Shown: piece after piece, positions 1 to 7,722 of the stretch
How the letters are laid out: the number at the start of each line of letters is the position of its first letter
Position numbering within the stretch: the stretch's first letter is position 1
Assembly (NCBI GenBank): GCA_938034445.1
Contig: CALHLD010000027.1
Coordinates: 1-32,897 of the forward strand
Reading direction: 5' to 3'
Source of the DNA: an uncultured archaeon
GTDB taxonomy: Archaea; Thermoproteota; Nitrososphaeria; JACIWG01
DNA: 32,897 bases
The notes under the pieces: generated by a model
What the model was told of the DNA's origin: nothing
Database searches by the model: none
Seen by the model: the letters and a program-made list of their open reading frames with translations, nothing else
Translations under genes and position numbers: made by a program

Positions 1-833
1 TCCTCAAATTTTAGTTCAAGGATTAATGGGCCACAAAAGTTTAATTCTTTTACGAGATTAAGGACTTCACTAATGTCAAGTATTCCGGAGCCCAGTGGCA
101 AATGATCTTTTATGGATTGTTTCTCACCATCCACTCTTTTCACTACATCATGTATATGGATTTCACTTATTCTATCTTTTGAAAGCTCGAAAGCTTCTTT
201 CAAGCCAACATCACCAGGAAAGCCTGCAATAATATGTCCTACATCAATACATAATGTAGTATTAAATTCTTTGGCCATCGCTATCGAGTATTTAAATGGA
301 AATTTTACTGATTCAAGCGCAAGCTTTTTCGATGACACTCCAAGTTGTGAAATATTTTCAACAAGTTGTTTAACAAAATTTCTGGAATTGTGTGCAAAAA
401 ATTTTATTAAATGTTCTTTTTGGTCTGCCGCAAGTTTCATGTTATATGCTTCTGTTGCAAAATCTCCTGTAGCATGCAAGACATAGGCTATGGGATCAAG
501 TTCTGTAACCTTCTCAATTAAACCTGTCATCACCTTAACTGTAGCGTCCCTGACTTCGTCAATATGTGATGATGGGTCTACAGACCAGAATGGCAAATGT
601 ATGGAGTAAGAGAGTTTAAACTGTTCCTTTAGTTCCAAGAGACTTTGTACACATTCTTTTGAAAAAAGTTGGTCTGGGTCTTTGAAAAAGTAGTGTGTGT
701 TTAATACTAGTTCGACGTGCTTGAAGCCTAGTTTAGCAGCCTTAAGAACCTGTTTAGGATAACTTTCTCTAGCACTAGAGTTTACTTCATTTACCAAGTC
801 TGAGAACCAGAATATTGGTACACCTATTCTCAA
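1..833 (-). CDS. Sugar phosphate isomerase/epimerase-like TIM-barrel protein (3' end cut off by window)
   Basis: This open frame runs leftwards to the edge of the window without a stop, giving about 277 residues. It looks like the xylose isomerase-like/AP endonuclease family 2 TIM barrel: the expected metal-ligand positions are visible as LALES (Glu), CIDVGH (Asp and His), EIHIHDV (paired His) and a final LILELK (Glu). These enzymes bind a divalent metal and act on sugars or sugar phosphates; the substrate cannot be told. The start is taken as TTG at 833 because a TGA lies in frame three codons upstream, and GGATGAATTAGG just before it could serve as a ribosome site. It follows the two radical SAM genes by 57 bases on the same strand and may be co-transcribed with them. 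Confidence 0.75.
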   Translation of the reverse strand, partial: MRIGVPIFWFSDLVNEVNSSARESYPKQVLKAAKLGFKHVELVLNTHYFFKDPDQLFSKECVQSLLELKEQFKLSYSIHLPFWSVDPSSHIDEVRDATVKVMTGLIEKVTELDPIAYVLHATGDFATEAYNMKLAADQKEHLIKFFAHNSRNFVKQLVENISQLGVSSKKLALESVKFPFKYSIAMAKEFNTTLCIDVGHIIAGFPGDVGLKEAFELSKDRISEIHIHDVVKRVDGEKQSIKDHLPLGSGILDISEVLNLVKELNFCGPLILELKFE

Positions 834-890
834 CCTAATTCATCCCTTAAACTTATACGTTAGAGGGGCTAAAGTATTGCTTAAAAAATT

Positions 891-1742
891 TTAGCTTTCA
901 AATAATGTAAAATATTCTTTGGGTATAGAACAGCATGCATTAAACGTTTTCATACCATATTTTGTTATAACATTCTTCGATGGCAAAGCAATCCTCGATA
1001 TTAAACCATTTTCTATGAGAATTTCGTCAAAACTTCGTTTAAGTGATGGAGGTCTCATACACCCTAAACCAATTTCCTTCCTCAAATTTTGTGCATAATT
1101 AAAAAATTCTAAAAGAATTTTTTCGTCAGGAGGTTTAAATGTTTCCATAGAAGTATATTTTGTTGGAGTAAAAACTAGAAAGACGACAAGTGCTATGTCA
1201 TGGCCCTTTAATATTTCAACTGCCTCCCTTTCTTTAAATATTGAACCGTATCTTAGACCTAAGGGTATATGTGGTACAATATGTGGGGGACCATATTTTT
1301 CAAGATATTCTAGACTCTTTACATAGTCTTCTGGACTTTTATCCAAACCCTGGATTTCTTTTATTATAATAGGGTCAACTATCAACTGATAGTCAACAAT
1401 ATCTACTCCACTTTCTCTCATTCTCGAAGCAAGTTCCTTATCAACTAGTCCAGAATGCACACTAATAATCATTTTGAAATCATTTTTTACAGTCTTTATA
1501 ATTTCTAGAAAAGGTTCTATTGGAAGAAAGCCTTCTTTATTAAATCCGCCACTTAAAAGTATACCTCTTGCACCCTGCAAATAGAGATTTTTTGAAACAT
1601 GGTATAGTTGTGTGGGAGTACTTGCATTTATCATGCCCTCTAAATAGTGCTTCTCACAGTATTTGCAATTGAGCATACAATAGTTTCCAGTAATACTGAT
1701 AGCAGGATATCTTTTACCAGGAATAAATGCCTTCACTTCCAT
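891..1742 (-). CDS. Radical SAM protein, probable second subunit of a LipS1/LipS2-type lipoyl synthase
   Basis: A 283-residue radical SAM protein. The CX3CX2C cluster motif is in GNYCMLNCKYCEKHY (near residue 25) and LLSGGF follows as the usual SAM-contacting GGE-like segment. A Cys in LGCMRP and a paired Cys in NACCSIP near the C terminus could ligate an auxiliary iron-sulfur cluster. A longer frame opens at 1877, but it would overlap the upstream gene by 131 bases; ATG at 1742 lies 4 bases after that gene's stop and places the cluster motif at a normal distance from the N terminus. Known family: archaea lacking LipA make lipoate with two biotin-synthase-like radical SAM proteins, LipS1 and LipS2. 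Two adjacent radical SAM genes close to gcvT fit this. The assignment is inferred from context; a different sulfur-inserting or methyltransfer role is possible. Confidence 0.6.
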   Translation of the reverse strand: MEVKAFIPGKRYPAISITGNYCMLNCKYCEKHYLEGMINASTPTQLYHVSKNLYLQGARGILLSGGFNKEGFLPIEPFLEIIKTVKNDFKMIISVHSGLVDKELASRMRESGVDIVDYQLIVDPIIIKEIQGLDKSPEDYVKSLEYLEKYGPPHIVPHIPLGLRYGSIFKEREAVEILKGHDIALVVFLVFTPTKYTSMETFKPPDEKILLEFFNYAQNLRKEIGLGCMRPPSLKRSFDEILIENGLISRIALPSKNVITKYGMKTFNACCSIPKEYFTLFES

Positions 1743-1746
1743 TTCT

Positions 1747-2694
1747 TTACACCAATAATTTTTTAATCTGGCATCTAATGAGTTCAATATCTTTTTCAAG
1801 TAAAGAAGTTGATGGATAATTGTATATTTTAGTCGGCCTTTCATTATAAAATGGTCTATTACATGCTGGACAACCACTAGTAAGGAAAGCGTTTTTTATT
1901 TCATTAACATTAACGTTAATCTTCAACTTTAGTTGATCTTCTTTTATATCAACAATTTCCTTTAATCTGTAATTGTTGCTTAAAAAATATCTTATAATCT
2001 GCATTAATCTATACTTTCCAATTTCTGGTTGTGGAAAATGCTCTAATGGTGTACCCTTTACTGGAGTAAAGGAAAAGAGTGCAACTTCTGCACCCATTTC
2101 ATAAACTCTTTCCATCGTCGAAGCAAATTCTATATCATCTTCTCCTAAACCATATATGAGATGCACATACACATTGTGGGGATTAAAAACTTTAACACCT
2201 TTTTTGATAAAGTTCCAGAATAAATCCATTTTAAATGGCCTCTTTATTTCCTCAAAAATTCTATTTGAAGCCACATCCATTCCTACACCTATAGAATCAA
2301 CTCCTAGCGACTTAAACTCATATAATGTTTTTTCAGAAACTGGTGTTGTAGCAATAGATAATGGAACATTTAAACCAGCTTCTCTCAACCTTCTAATAAT
2401 GTCAAATGCCTCTCTCTCAAAATCTTCTTTTAAAACTGTCTGTAAACATATTCTTGAAAAATGTTCCTCTCCAATTTTATTAACGATAGTTTCCAACTCG
2501 ATAGCAGGCCAAGGTATTCTTGAAACAAATTCTTTATTTGATTTGGAATATGAACTTTGTGGACAAAATAGGCAGCCTGCATTACAACCATAACTACTAT
2601 ACTGAAGTAGGTAGCATGTAGTTGGTTTAATATCAAAATTTGCATCAATTAAGCCTAACCTAGATAAACTTCCTATAGAAGCCCTTATCATCAT
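1747..2694 (-). CDS. Biotin-synthase-like radical SAM protein, probable LipS1/LipS2-type lipoyl synthase subunit
   Basis: A 315-residue radical SAM protein organised like BioB/LipA relatives. The cluster motif CNAGCLFC (CX3CX2C) is near residue 38, GVGMDVAS and the VHLIYGLGED strand follow as in biotin synthase, and FSFTPVKGTPLE matches the C-terminal part of the barrel. A further SGCPACNRPF near residue 275 supplies two Cys that could hold a second cluster used as the sulfur donor. The start is ATG 2694 (a second ATG at 2691), preceded by a strong TATA element about 25 bases upstream. It is the first gene of the minus-strand unit with the 283-residue radical SAM protein. No BioA/D/F genes are near, and gcvT lies 750 bases away on the other strand, so lipoate is a better guess than biotin. 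Confidence 0.62.
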   Translation of the reverse strand: MMIRASIGSLSRLGLIDANFDIKPTTCYLLQYSSYGCNAGCLFCPQSSYSKSNKEFVSRIPWPAIELETIVNKIGEEHFSRICLQTVLKEDFEREAFDIIRRLREAGLNVPLSIATTPVSEKTLYEFKSLGVDSIGVGMDVASNRIFEEIKRPFKMDLFWNFIKKGVKVFNPHNVYVHLIYGLGEDDIEFASTMERVYEMGAEVALFSFTPVKGTPLEHFPQPEIGKYRLMQIIRYFLSNNYRLKEIVDIKEDQLKLKINVNVNEIKNAFLTSGCPACNRPFYNERPTKIYNYPSTSLLEKDIELIRCQIKKLLV

Positions 2695-2706
2695 AAGAAA
2701 CTAAAT

Positions 2707-2720
2707 TATATAATTATATA
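2707..2720. promoter_or_regulatory. AT-only palindrome, TATA element of the radical SAM operon
   Basis: TATATAATTATATA is a perfect 14-base palindrome in the gap between the divergent radical SAM and VapB genes. Read on the minus strand it is 13-26 bases before ATG 2694, the distance expected for an archaeal TATA box feeding a leaderless or nearly leaderless message. Being pure A/T, its symmetry may be accidental. Confidence 0.5.
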
Positions 2721-2741
2721 TTCTTTCCTAATTCTCTATTA

Positions 2742-2752
2742 AAATTTATATA
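2742..2752 (+). promoter_or_regulatory. TATA box of the vapBC-like pair
   Basis: AAATTTATATA lies 24 to 34 bases before ATG 2776. This spacing puts transcription start at or next to the ATG, suggesting a leaderless message and supporting ATG 2776 over the TTG/ATG-like starts farther upstream. Confidence 0.55.
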
Positions 2753-2775
2753 CGGTGAAAATTTTAACAATATAT

Positions 2776-3024
2776 ATGGTAAAAACCACTATCATTCTCG
2801 AAGACGATCTATATAAAGAGTTGGTAAGAGAGGCATTAGAAAAGTATGGCACAACCAGAAAACTTTCTAAACTCATTAATGATAAACTTAGGAAGACAAT
2901 TTATAACGAAATGGAAATCGAAGAAAAAAGTTTGCGTGTGAAGCTTGGAAAAAAACTTTCTCCTGAAGAAATAGAAAAAATTGCTGAGGAGGGATGGAGT
3001 GAGGTACTAGGATGGAAGTTGTAG
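2776..3024 (+). CDS. VapB-like antitoxin, ribbon-helix-helix type
   Basis: An 82-residue protein. The N-terminal strand VKTTIILEDDLYKELVREAL followed by a helix and KLSKLINDKLRK has the pattern of ribbon-helix-helix DNA-binding antitoxins; the charged C-terminal half (KLSPEEIEKIAEEGW) would wrap the toxin. The frame is open from 2755, but ATG 2776 sits at the right distance from the TATA box and begins directly with the DNA-binding strand. It overlaps the downstream PIN-domain toxin gene by 13 bases, the usual translational coupling of VapBC pairs. It likely represses its own promoter. The antitoxin family is assigned by pattern and partner. Confidence 0.7.
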   Translation: MVKTTIILEDDLYKELVREALEKYGTTRKLSKLINDKLRKTIYNEMEIEEKSLRVKLGKKLSPEEIEKIAEEGWSEVLGWKL

Positions 3025-3413
3025 TGGATACAAATGTTCTTGTTTACGAGACTGTTGAAGACTCACTTTACCATAAAGAGGTTGTCGAAAAACTTAATCG
3101 TTTTTCAAGAATATACGTTCCATTTAATATTTTAATAGAATTCATTTTGGTTCTTAAAAAGCTTGGACTAGATGAAAATTTTATATGTAATAAGGTTAAA
3201 GAATTGTTGAAAAAAAGTAACATTGAATTAATTAACGCTAGGAAAGACGATTTAAGGAGAGTGGTTGACAGAATTATGAGCGAGCGATTGAGCGTTCTTA
3301 GGATAAATGATAAACTTGTTTTAGAATTGGCTATAAAAATGGATAAAACATTATACACGTATGATAAACAGCTTAGAGCTCAAGCAGAAAAATACGGTGC
3401 TAATCTAATATAG
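3012..3413 (+). CDS. vapC: VapC-like PIN-domain ribonuclease toxin
   Basis: A 133-residue PIN domain, the normal family length. Acidic metal-binding residues expected for this nuclease fold are visible: Asp in VVDTNVLVY at the N terminus, Glu in NILIEFIL, Asp in LRINDKLVLELA and Asp in TLYTYDKQLR. VapC toxins cut tRNA or rRNA and are held inactive by the partner. The start overlaps the antitoxin gene by 13 bases. It ends 38 bases before gcvT, with gcvT having its own TATA box, so the pair is likely a separate unit. The frame is intact and no catalytic residue appears lost. Confidence 0.85.
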   Translation: MEVVVDTNVLVYETVEDSLYHKEVVEKLNRFSRIYVPFNILIEFILVLKKLGLDENFICNKVKELLKKSNIELINARKDDLRRVVDRIMSERLSVLRINDKLVLELAIKMDKTLYTYDKQLRAQAEKYGANLI

Positions 3414-3420
3414 CGCAAAT

Positions 3421-3428
3421 TTTTATAA
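3421..3428 (+). promoter_or_regulatory. TATA box of gcvT
   Basis: TTTTATAA lies 24-31 bases before ATG 3452, after the vapC stop. It implies an independent, leaderless gcvT message, so no upstream riboswitch can be present. Confidence 0.55.
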
Positions 3429-3451
3429 CCATGATATAGTAATAATTTGGT

Positions 3452-4594
3452 ATGGAGAGCCCTTTAAAAAGAACACATTTATATAATTTTCATAAGATGA
3501 ATGGACAGCTTACAGAGTTTGCTGGATTTGAGCATGCACTGTTCTATGAGGGTATTGCAAGCGAGCATTTGGCTGTAAGAAATTCTGTAGGAGTATTTGA
3601 TGTAACACACATGGGTAGGACTGTTGTAGAAGGGGAGGATTCGATTTCCTTGCTTGAAAAGCTAATACCTCGTAAAGTTTCTATCATGAGCAATTTGCAG
3701 GGCAGATACGGGTTTTTTTTGAACAAGAATGGAGGCATAATAGATGATCTAACACTCTTTCGACTAGAAGAAAAAAGATTTCTTATAGTATATAATGCAG
3801 GTAATCGTGAAAAAGATTTTAGATGGATTAGGGACAATAGTGTAGGATACAACGTTAAAGTTACTGATGTTTCAGATGAAGTGGTAATGTTGGCAATTCA
3901 GGGACCGAATGCATTAAAGGTTCTACAAAAGCTTTCTGATAAGGACTTGTATAAGATAAAGCGTTATTGGTGCGATTGGATTAGGTTAGGAGAATTTCAT
4001 GTTCTAGCGTCAAGGACAGGTTATACTGGTGAAGATGGTTTTGAACTCTACCTCTGGAACACACCATTACATATGAGTGAGAAGGCTGAGAAATTTTTTT
4101 CAATGATATTGGATGCTGGTAGAGAATATAATATTAAACCTTGTGGACTCGGTGCAAGGGACACATTAAGACTTGAGGCTGGAATGTGCTTATATGACCA
4201 TGATTTAAATGAAGATATTACTCCTTTAGAGGCAGGATTTGATGGACTAATCGATTTTGATAAACCAGATTTTATTGGAAAAAGTGCACTCCTAGAACAG
4301 AGGGAAAAGGGTGTTGGTAGGAGGAGAGCCTGCATAAAGCTTCTTGGTAGAGGTGTTCCTAGGGAAGGGTGTGAACTATATTATAATGATAAGGTTATTG
4401 GAAAACTTACTAGTGGAACATATTCACCGTTACTTAACATTGGTATAGGCATGGGATATGTTTTAAAAGAATTTAGTGAGGCTGGAACAAGATTGAAGGT
4501 TAAGATTAGGGAACGTCTATTTGATGCTGAAGTGGTTAATCCACCTTTCTATGACTCAAGCAAGTATGGGTACAAGAGAGCATATCAGCAGTAA
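3452..4594 (+). CDS. gcvT: Aminomethyltransferase, glycine cleavage system T protein
   Basis: A 380-residue T protein, near the usual 360-375. It takes the aminomethyl group carried on the lipoyl arm of H protein and passes methylene to tetrahydrofolate or its archaeal analogue, releasing ammonia. Diagnostic segments occur in order: FAGFEHALFYEGI, GVFDVTHMGR (47-56), GGIIDDLTLFR with the conserved Asp pair at 98-99, NAGNREKDF, AIQGP, RTGYTGEDGFELY (188-200), CGLGARDTLRLEAG (231-244) and GFDGLIDFDKPDFIGK. The other glycine cleavage genes (P, H, L) are not in the window. Position close to two putative lipoyl synthase genes supports a functional link. It faces the AbrB-domain gene tail to tail with 21 bases between stops. 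Confidence 0.93.
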   Translation: MESPLKRTHLYNFHKMNGQLTEFAGFEHALFYEGIASEHLAVRNSVGVFDVTHMGRTVVEGEDSISLLEKLIPRKVSIMSNLQGRYGFFLNKNGGIIDDLTLFRLEEKRFLIVYNAGNREKDFRWIRDNSVGYNVKVTDVSDEVVMLAIQGPNALKVLQKLSDKDLYKIKRYWCDWIRLGEFHVLASRTGYTGEDGFELYLWNTPLHMSEKAEKFFSMILDAGREYNIKPCGLGARDTLRLEAGMCLYDHDLNEDITPLEAGFDGLIDFDKPDFIGKSALLEQREKGVGRRRACIKLLGRGVPREGCELYYNDKVIGKLTSGTYSPLLNIGIGMGYVLKEFSEAGTRLKVKIRERLFDAEVVNPPFYDSSKYGYKRAYQQ

Positions 4595-4615
4595 TGTACA
4601 AATATTTAAAGAGTT

Positions 4616-5035
4616 TTATTTCCATATTATACCTGCCTTTTTTAAATCTTCTAAAGTTATTGTACCCTTACTCAAAAAATATTCTATTGCTTCTTCAACT
4701 GTCCTGAAACCGAATGCGAGCATCCTGTTTTTTTCGCTCATTATAAAAAAGCCTCTTTTAGCAAGCTTATTGAACACTGGTATCGTCATTAATCTTGCTT
4801 CAAGATCAAGATTTCTATTAAGCTTTTCACCCGTTACTGGATCATGTGTTATGTCAGGCCTATAAAGTAGATGTAATGGTGGAGGAGAAATTTCTTTCCC
4901 AACAAATGCCTTTTTTAATATAATCTTTTCACCATCAAATATAATATTAAGTCTGTCACCTACATTAACTTCCAACTTTCTTAAAATTTCATCAGGTATC
5001 TTAATTTTACCTTCTTCTTCTATAATAACATCCAT
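4616..5035 (-). CDS. AbrB/SpoVT-domain protein with an uncharacterised C-terminal domain
   Basis: A 139-residue protein. Residues 1-45 form a swapped-hairpin AbrB domain (EEGKIKIPDEILRKLEVNVGDRL, then DGEKIILKKA), a DNA-binding fold found in archaeal regulators and antitoxins. The remaining 90 residues (HLLYRPDITHDPVTGEKL, then a helical end) are not recognised; this length is greater than a simple VapB, so it is more likely a stand-alone regulator. No toxin gene adjoins it. ATG 5035 is preceded by GAAAGG at a normal ribosome-site distance; TTG at 5044 in the same frame is an alternative start. It is convergent with gcvT. Confidence 0.7.
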   Translation of the reverse strand: MDVIIEEEGKIKIPDEILRKLEVNVGDRLNIIFDGEKIILKKAFVGKEISPPPLHLLYRPDITHDPVTGEKLNRNLDLEARLMTIPVFNKLAKRGFFIMSEKNRMLAFGFRTVEEAIEYFLSKGTITLEDLKKAGIIWK

Positions 5036-5146
5036 ATCAGACAACCTTTCTTCTCTCTAATGTTTAATAAATGTCCAACATAAACTATTATAAACATTAT
5101 CATCCAACATATTTTTTAACTCGAATTTACATAGATACGAAGACGT

Positions 5147-6190
5147 ATGACTGAATTCGGAATCGTTTACGAGAAAGGAGAGGTAAGTGAAGGAGACTTA
5201 AAAAATATTTCATCATTTCTTAATAAGATGGATATTGGATATAGGCTACATCCTGAGAACAGCATTTTATGCAAAAATGGACGTGTTTGCTTTGAAGGCC
5301 TTAAGGTAGATTACATTTTTGTAATTGGTAGTGATAAGATTGTTTTAAAAACTTTACTTGGAATATCGGGTAGGGAAGTACCTATAGTAAGCTTGTATGG
5401 TAGAAAGAGTAGAGGATTTTTTGCAATAGCAGGAATAGACAGCTTTCCTGAAGTGGTCAGAGAAATTGTTTCAGGCAACTACATGTTAGAGGAAAGGATG
5501 AGGTTATGTGCAAAAGTTGGTGATATTGAATTACCTTCAGCATTAAATGAGCTTGCAATATTTTCTAAAGAAAGTGGAAGCATTATAAGGCACACTCTCT
5601 CTATAGGTAATGAGATTGTTTGGAGAGATGTGTCAGACGGTGTTATAGTTGCTACACCAACAGGCTCTACTGCATATGCACTTTCAGCAGGCGGCCCGAT
5701 TGTTAAAGATGCTGATGTCTTCGTCATAGTTTCGGTCAATAGTCTTGTACCAACCCACAAGCCAATTGTTACATCATCGGATAAAATAATATACATAGGA
5801 GACTTACTAAAGAATGAGAATATTATAGTAATTGATGGGCAAGTGAGAAGAACAATAGATTCTGATACAGTAACAGTTTACAAGTCAAAGTATAAGGCAA
5901 AGTTCTTGAAGATTAATATGGAAAATATTATCGACCTAGACACCAGACTTTCAAAGAGAGTGAACATTAAAAGATTGTATTCATCATTGGAAGGTTTGCC
6001 TCCAAGTGCTAAGCTGGTGTACAAGATTCTAGAGTATGAAGGGCCATTGAATAGAATTGAGTTGATAAATAGGACAGGGTTACCGTCTCGAACTGTTGAT
6101 TACGCTTTAAACCTTTTAGTAAGTAAGGGTGTTGTCGTTAGAAAACAAGTGGATAAGGATGCAAGAATGACTATATATGCGATTTTATAG
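5147..6190 (+). CDS. NAD kinase-like protein fused to a C-terminal winged helix
   Basis: A 347-residue protein. Residues about 1-275 follow the NAD kinase (PpnK) fold: ALNELAIF (132-139) is the NE motif, and ATPTGSTAYALSAGGPI (169-185) is the hallmark nucleotide-binding loop. The usual GGDGT motif is replaced by GSDKI (61-65), keeping only the Asp, and the GRLGFL segment reads GRKSRGFF. Residues about 283-347 form a winged helix-turn-helix resembling MarR/TrmB domains (AKLVYKILEYEGPLNRIELI, TGLPSRTVDYALNLL). NAD kinases phosphorylate NAD to NADP with ATP or polyphosphate. The altered motif plus DNA-binding domain suggest either an unusual kinase or a pyridine-nucleotide-sensing regulator; the sequence does not decide between them. 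ATG 5147 is the first start in the frame. Confidence 0.8.
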   Translation: MTEFGIVYEKGEVSEGDLKNISSFLNKMDIGYRLHPENSILCKNGRVCFEGLKVDYIFVIGSDKIVLKTLLGISGREVPIVSLYGRKSRGFFAIAGIDSFPEVVREIVSGNYMLEERMRLCAKVGDIELPSALNELAIFSKESGSIIRHTLSIGNEIVWRDVSDGVIVATPTGSTAYALSAGGPIVKDADVFVIVSVNSLVPTHKPIVTSSDKIIYIGDLLKNENIIVIDGQVRRTIDSDTVTVYKSKYKAKFLKINMENIIDLDTRLSKRVNIKRLYSSLEGLPPSAKLVYKILEYEGPLNRIELINRTGLPSRTVDYALNLLVSKGVVVRKQVDKDARMTIYAIL

Positions 6191-6208
6191 TGATTGAAAA
6201 GATAATTT

Positions 6209-7519
6209 TTAGGATTCAGAAATTTCTTCCAAAGACTTCCCCATAGTTTCTATACCCAATATTAGAGTAGATAGGCCAGCGAAAATGTGAACAAGAGAGA
6301 ATACTGTGAATGGGCCGACAAGGCCTATTGTAGCAAACAGGTATCCTGTTATGGATGGAGCAAATATGCCCATAAGCCTTCCAAAACTTGCAGCTGCACC
6401 TGAGCCTGTACCTCTTATTTCTGTAGGATAGAGTTCTGGAGTGTAAGCGTACAGTCCAGCCCATGCACCGAGGTTAAAGAATGAGATTATTGAGCTCCAT
6501 AAGAAAATCCATGCTATATCAATTTTTAGGCTTAAAAGTGCAGACGCTATACCCGCTAAAATAAGGTAAACTATTAGGACCTTCCTTCGTCCTATTTTAT
6601 CAAGTAGATAGGATGCCGAATAGTAGCCCGGTATCTGGAATAGTGTAACAATTAGTGTCCACCATATGGATGTGACGTCTGTAAGATTAAATTGTTTTGA
6701 GTAAATGCTTGGAAGCCAAAGAAAGATTCCATGATATGTGTAAACTAGTGAACCCCATAAAATAAATAGTAGCATGGTACGTTTAAGATACTTTGTTGAC
6801 ATAAGATCCCTTACACTATACTTTTTTACCTTAATTTCTTCGATTTTAAAATTATTGACAGTAGATGATATTCCAGTTTTTTCTAAAATCCTTTTTATTT
6901 TTTCGATATCTCCTTTTTTGAGTAGATATCTTATGCTTTCAGGAAAAGATATTATAACAAAAGGTATTAGTGCTAAGGGAATAATTGCTGTAAAGAAAGC
7001 TATTCTCCAACCATAAGTTGGTAAAATTAGGTATGGGATTAGAAGAGATAATATTGCACCATAAACCCAAGCTGTTTCAACCAGTCCTAAAAATAAGCCT
7101 CTATACTTAACAGGAATATATTCTGAGACATATACTCCAGGTTGCGGCAGGGCACCGCCCAATCCTATTCCAGCAATAAATCTTAGGATAAATAGGGTAC
7201 CAAGGTCTTGTGATAGGCCACATAATGCTGTAAAAACAGCTTCTAGAAGTAGAACAATAACTAGAACCTTTTTCCGCCCTATAATATCAGCGAGCCTACC
7301 GAATCCAAGAGCGCCAATAAACATTCCAATGTAGCCTGTGCTCAGCAAATATCCTATTGTAACCACATTTAGAGACCATTCTTTGGCAATAGGGGTAACA
7401 AGCGCGGCTATAAGCATAACATCCATTCCAGTCAAACCATAAATTAGTGAAGATAATACAAGTATTTTGTAGTGGAAACTGTTTAATGAGGCATTATCTA
7501 GAACATTATATATGCTCAT
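6209..7519 (-). CDS. MFS transporter, sugar/aromatic-acid porter type
   Basis: A 436-residue membrane protein with about twelve hydrophobic helices. The loop 2-3 signature GRLADIIGRKKVL and its second-half counterpart SYLLDKIGRRKVL are both present, as are the YVSEYIPVKYRG and PELYPTEIRGTG segments typical of sugar and organic-acid/proton symporters, and the PESIRYLLKKGDIEKIKRIL linker after helix 6. The start is ATG 7519 with GTG 7522 as an alternative; a TATA box lies 18-25 bases upstream. It is divergent from the luxE-like operon across a 230-base regulatory region with palindromes, so I infer it may import the acid that operon consumes. It ends 18 bases from the stop of the NAD kinase-like gene. 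Confidence 0.85.
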   Translation of the reverse strand: MSIYNVLDNASLNSFHYKILVLSSLIYGLTGMDVMLIAALVTPIAKEWSLNVVTIGYLLSTGYIGMFIGALGFGRLADIIGRKKVLVIVLLLEAVFTALCGLSQDLGTLFILRFIAGIGLGGALPQPGVYVSEYIPVKYRGLFLGLVETAWVYGAILSLLIPYLILPTYGWRIAFFTAIIPLALIPFVIISFPESIRYLLKKGDIEKIKRILEKTGISSTVNNFKIEEIKVKKYSVRDLMSTKYLKRTMLLFILWGSLVYTYHGIFLWLPSIYSKQFNLTDVTSIWWTLIVTLFQIPGYYSASYLLDKIGRRKVLIVYLILAGIASALLSLKIDIAWIFLWSSIISFFNLGAWAGLYAYTPELYPTEIRGTGSGAAASFGRLMGIFAPSITGYLFATIGLVGPFTVFSLVHIFAGLSTLILGIETMGKSLEEISES

Positions 7520-7536
7520 CACTTCACAGCCACAAG

Positions 7537-7544
7537 TTTATAAT
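7537..7544 (-). promoter_or_regulatory. TATA box of the MFS transporter gene
   Basis: ATTATAAA on the minus strand lies 18-25 bases before ATG 7519. The two palindromic sites begin about 12 bases farther upstream, next to where TFB would bind. Confidence 0.45.
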
Positions 7545-7555
7545 AGTTAAACGTT

Positions 7556-7603
7556 TTTTGCAAAATTTGCTTATAAAATACTATTTTAAGCAAAATTTGC
7601 TTA
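7556..7603. promoter_or_regulatory. Pair of palindromic operator-like sites
   Basis: TAAGCAAAATTTGCTTA at 7587-7603 is a perfect 8+1+8 palindrome. A second copy at 7556-7573 shares GCAAAATTTGCTTA exactly and has a weaker left arm (TTTGCAAA). The shared cores begin at 7560 and 7590, 30 bases apart, about three helical turns, so two dimers would sit on the same DNA face. They lie just upstream of the MFS TATA box and about 120 bases from the luxE-like TATA box. A third inverted repeat, TATAAACATTTATA, is at 7610-7623. No candidate regulator is adjacent other than the winged-helix NAD kinase-like gene. Confidence 0.6.
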
Positions 7604-7722
7604 ACACACTATAAACATTTATAATAGAATGGAATCCAATTTAGATAAAATTCTTTTTTAAAACTTTAACATATGCATATAAAATTTTGGATAAAGTCTA
7701 ATCATTTTTTACAATACATTAA

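Noticed and set aside
112-486. Plus-strand open frame of 124 codons
   Set aside because: It lies antisense to the sugar isomerase-like gene, whose conserved metal-ligand motifs establish the minus-strand frame; the plus-strand text has no family features.
1743-1877. N-terminal extension of the second radical SAM protein
   Set aside because: It would overlap the upstream gene by 131 bases; ATG 1742 lies 4 bases after that gene's stop and gives a normal distance to the cluster motif.
2707-2720. AT palindrome as a VapB operator
   Set aside because: It is purely A/T, overlaps a TATA box and is distant from the vapBC start; symmetry alone is weak evidence, so only a promoter element is claimed.
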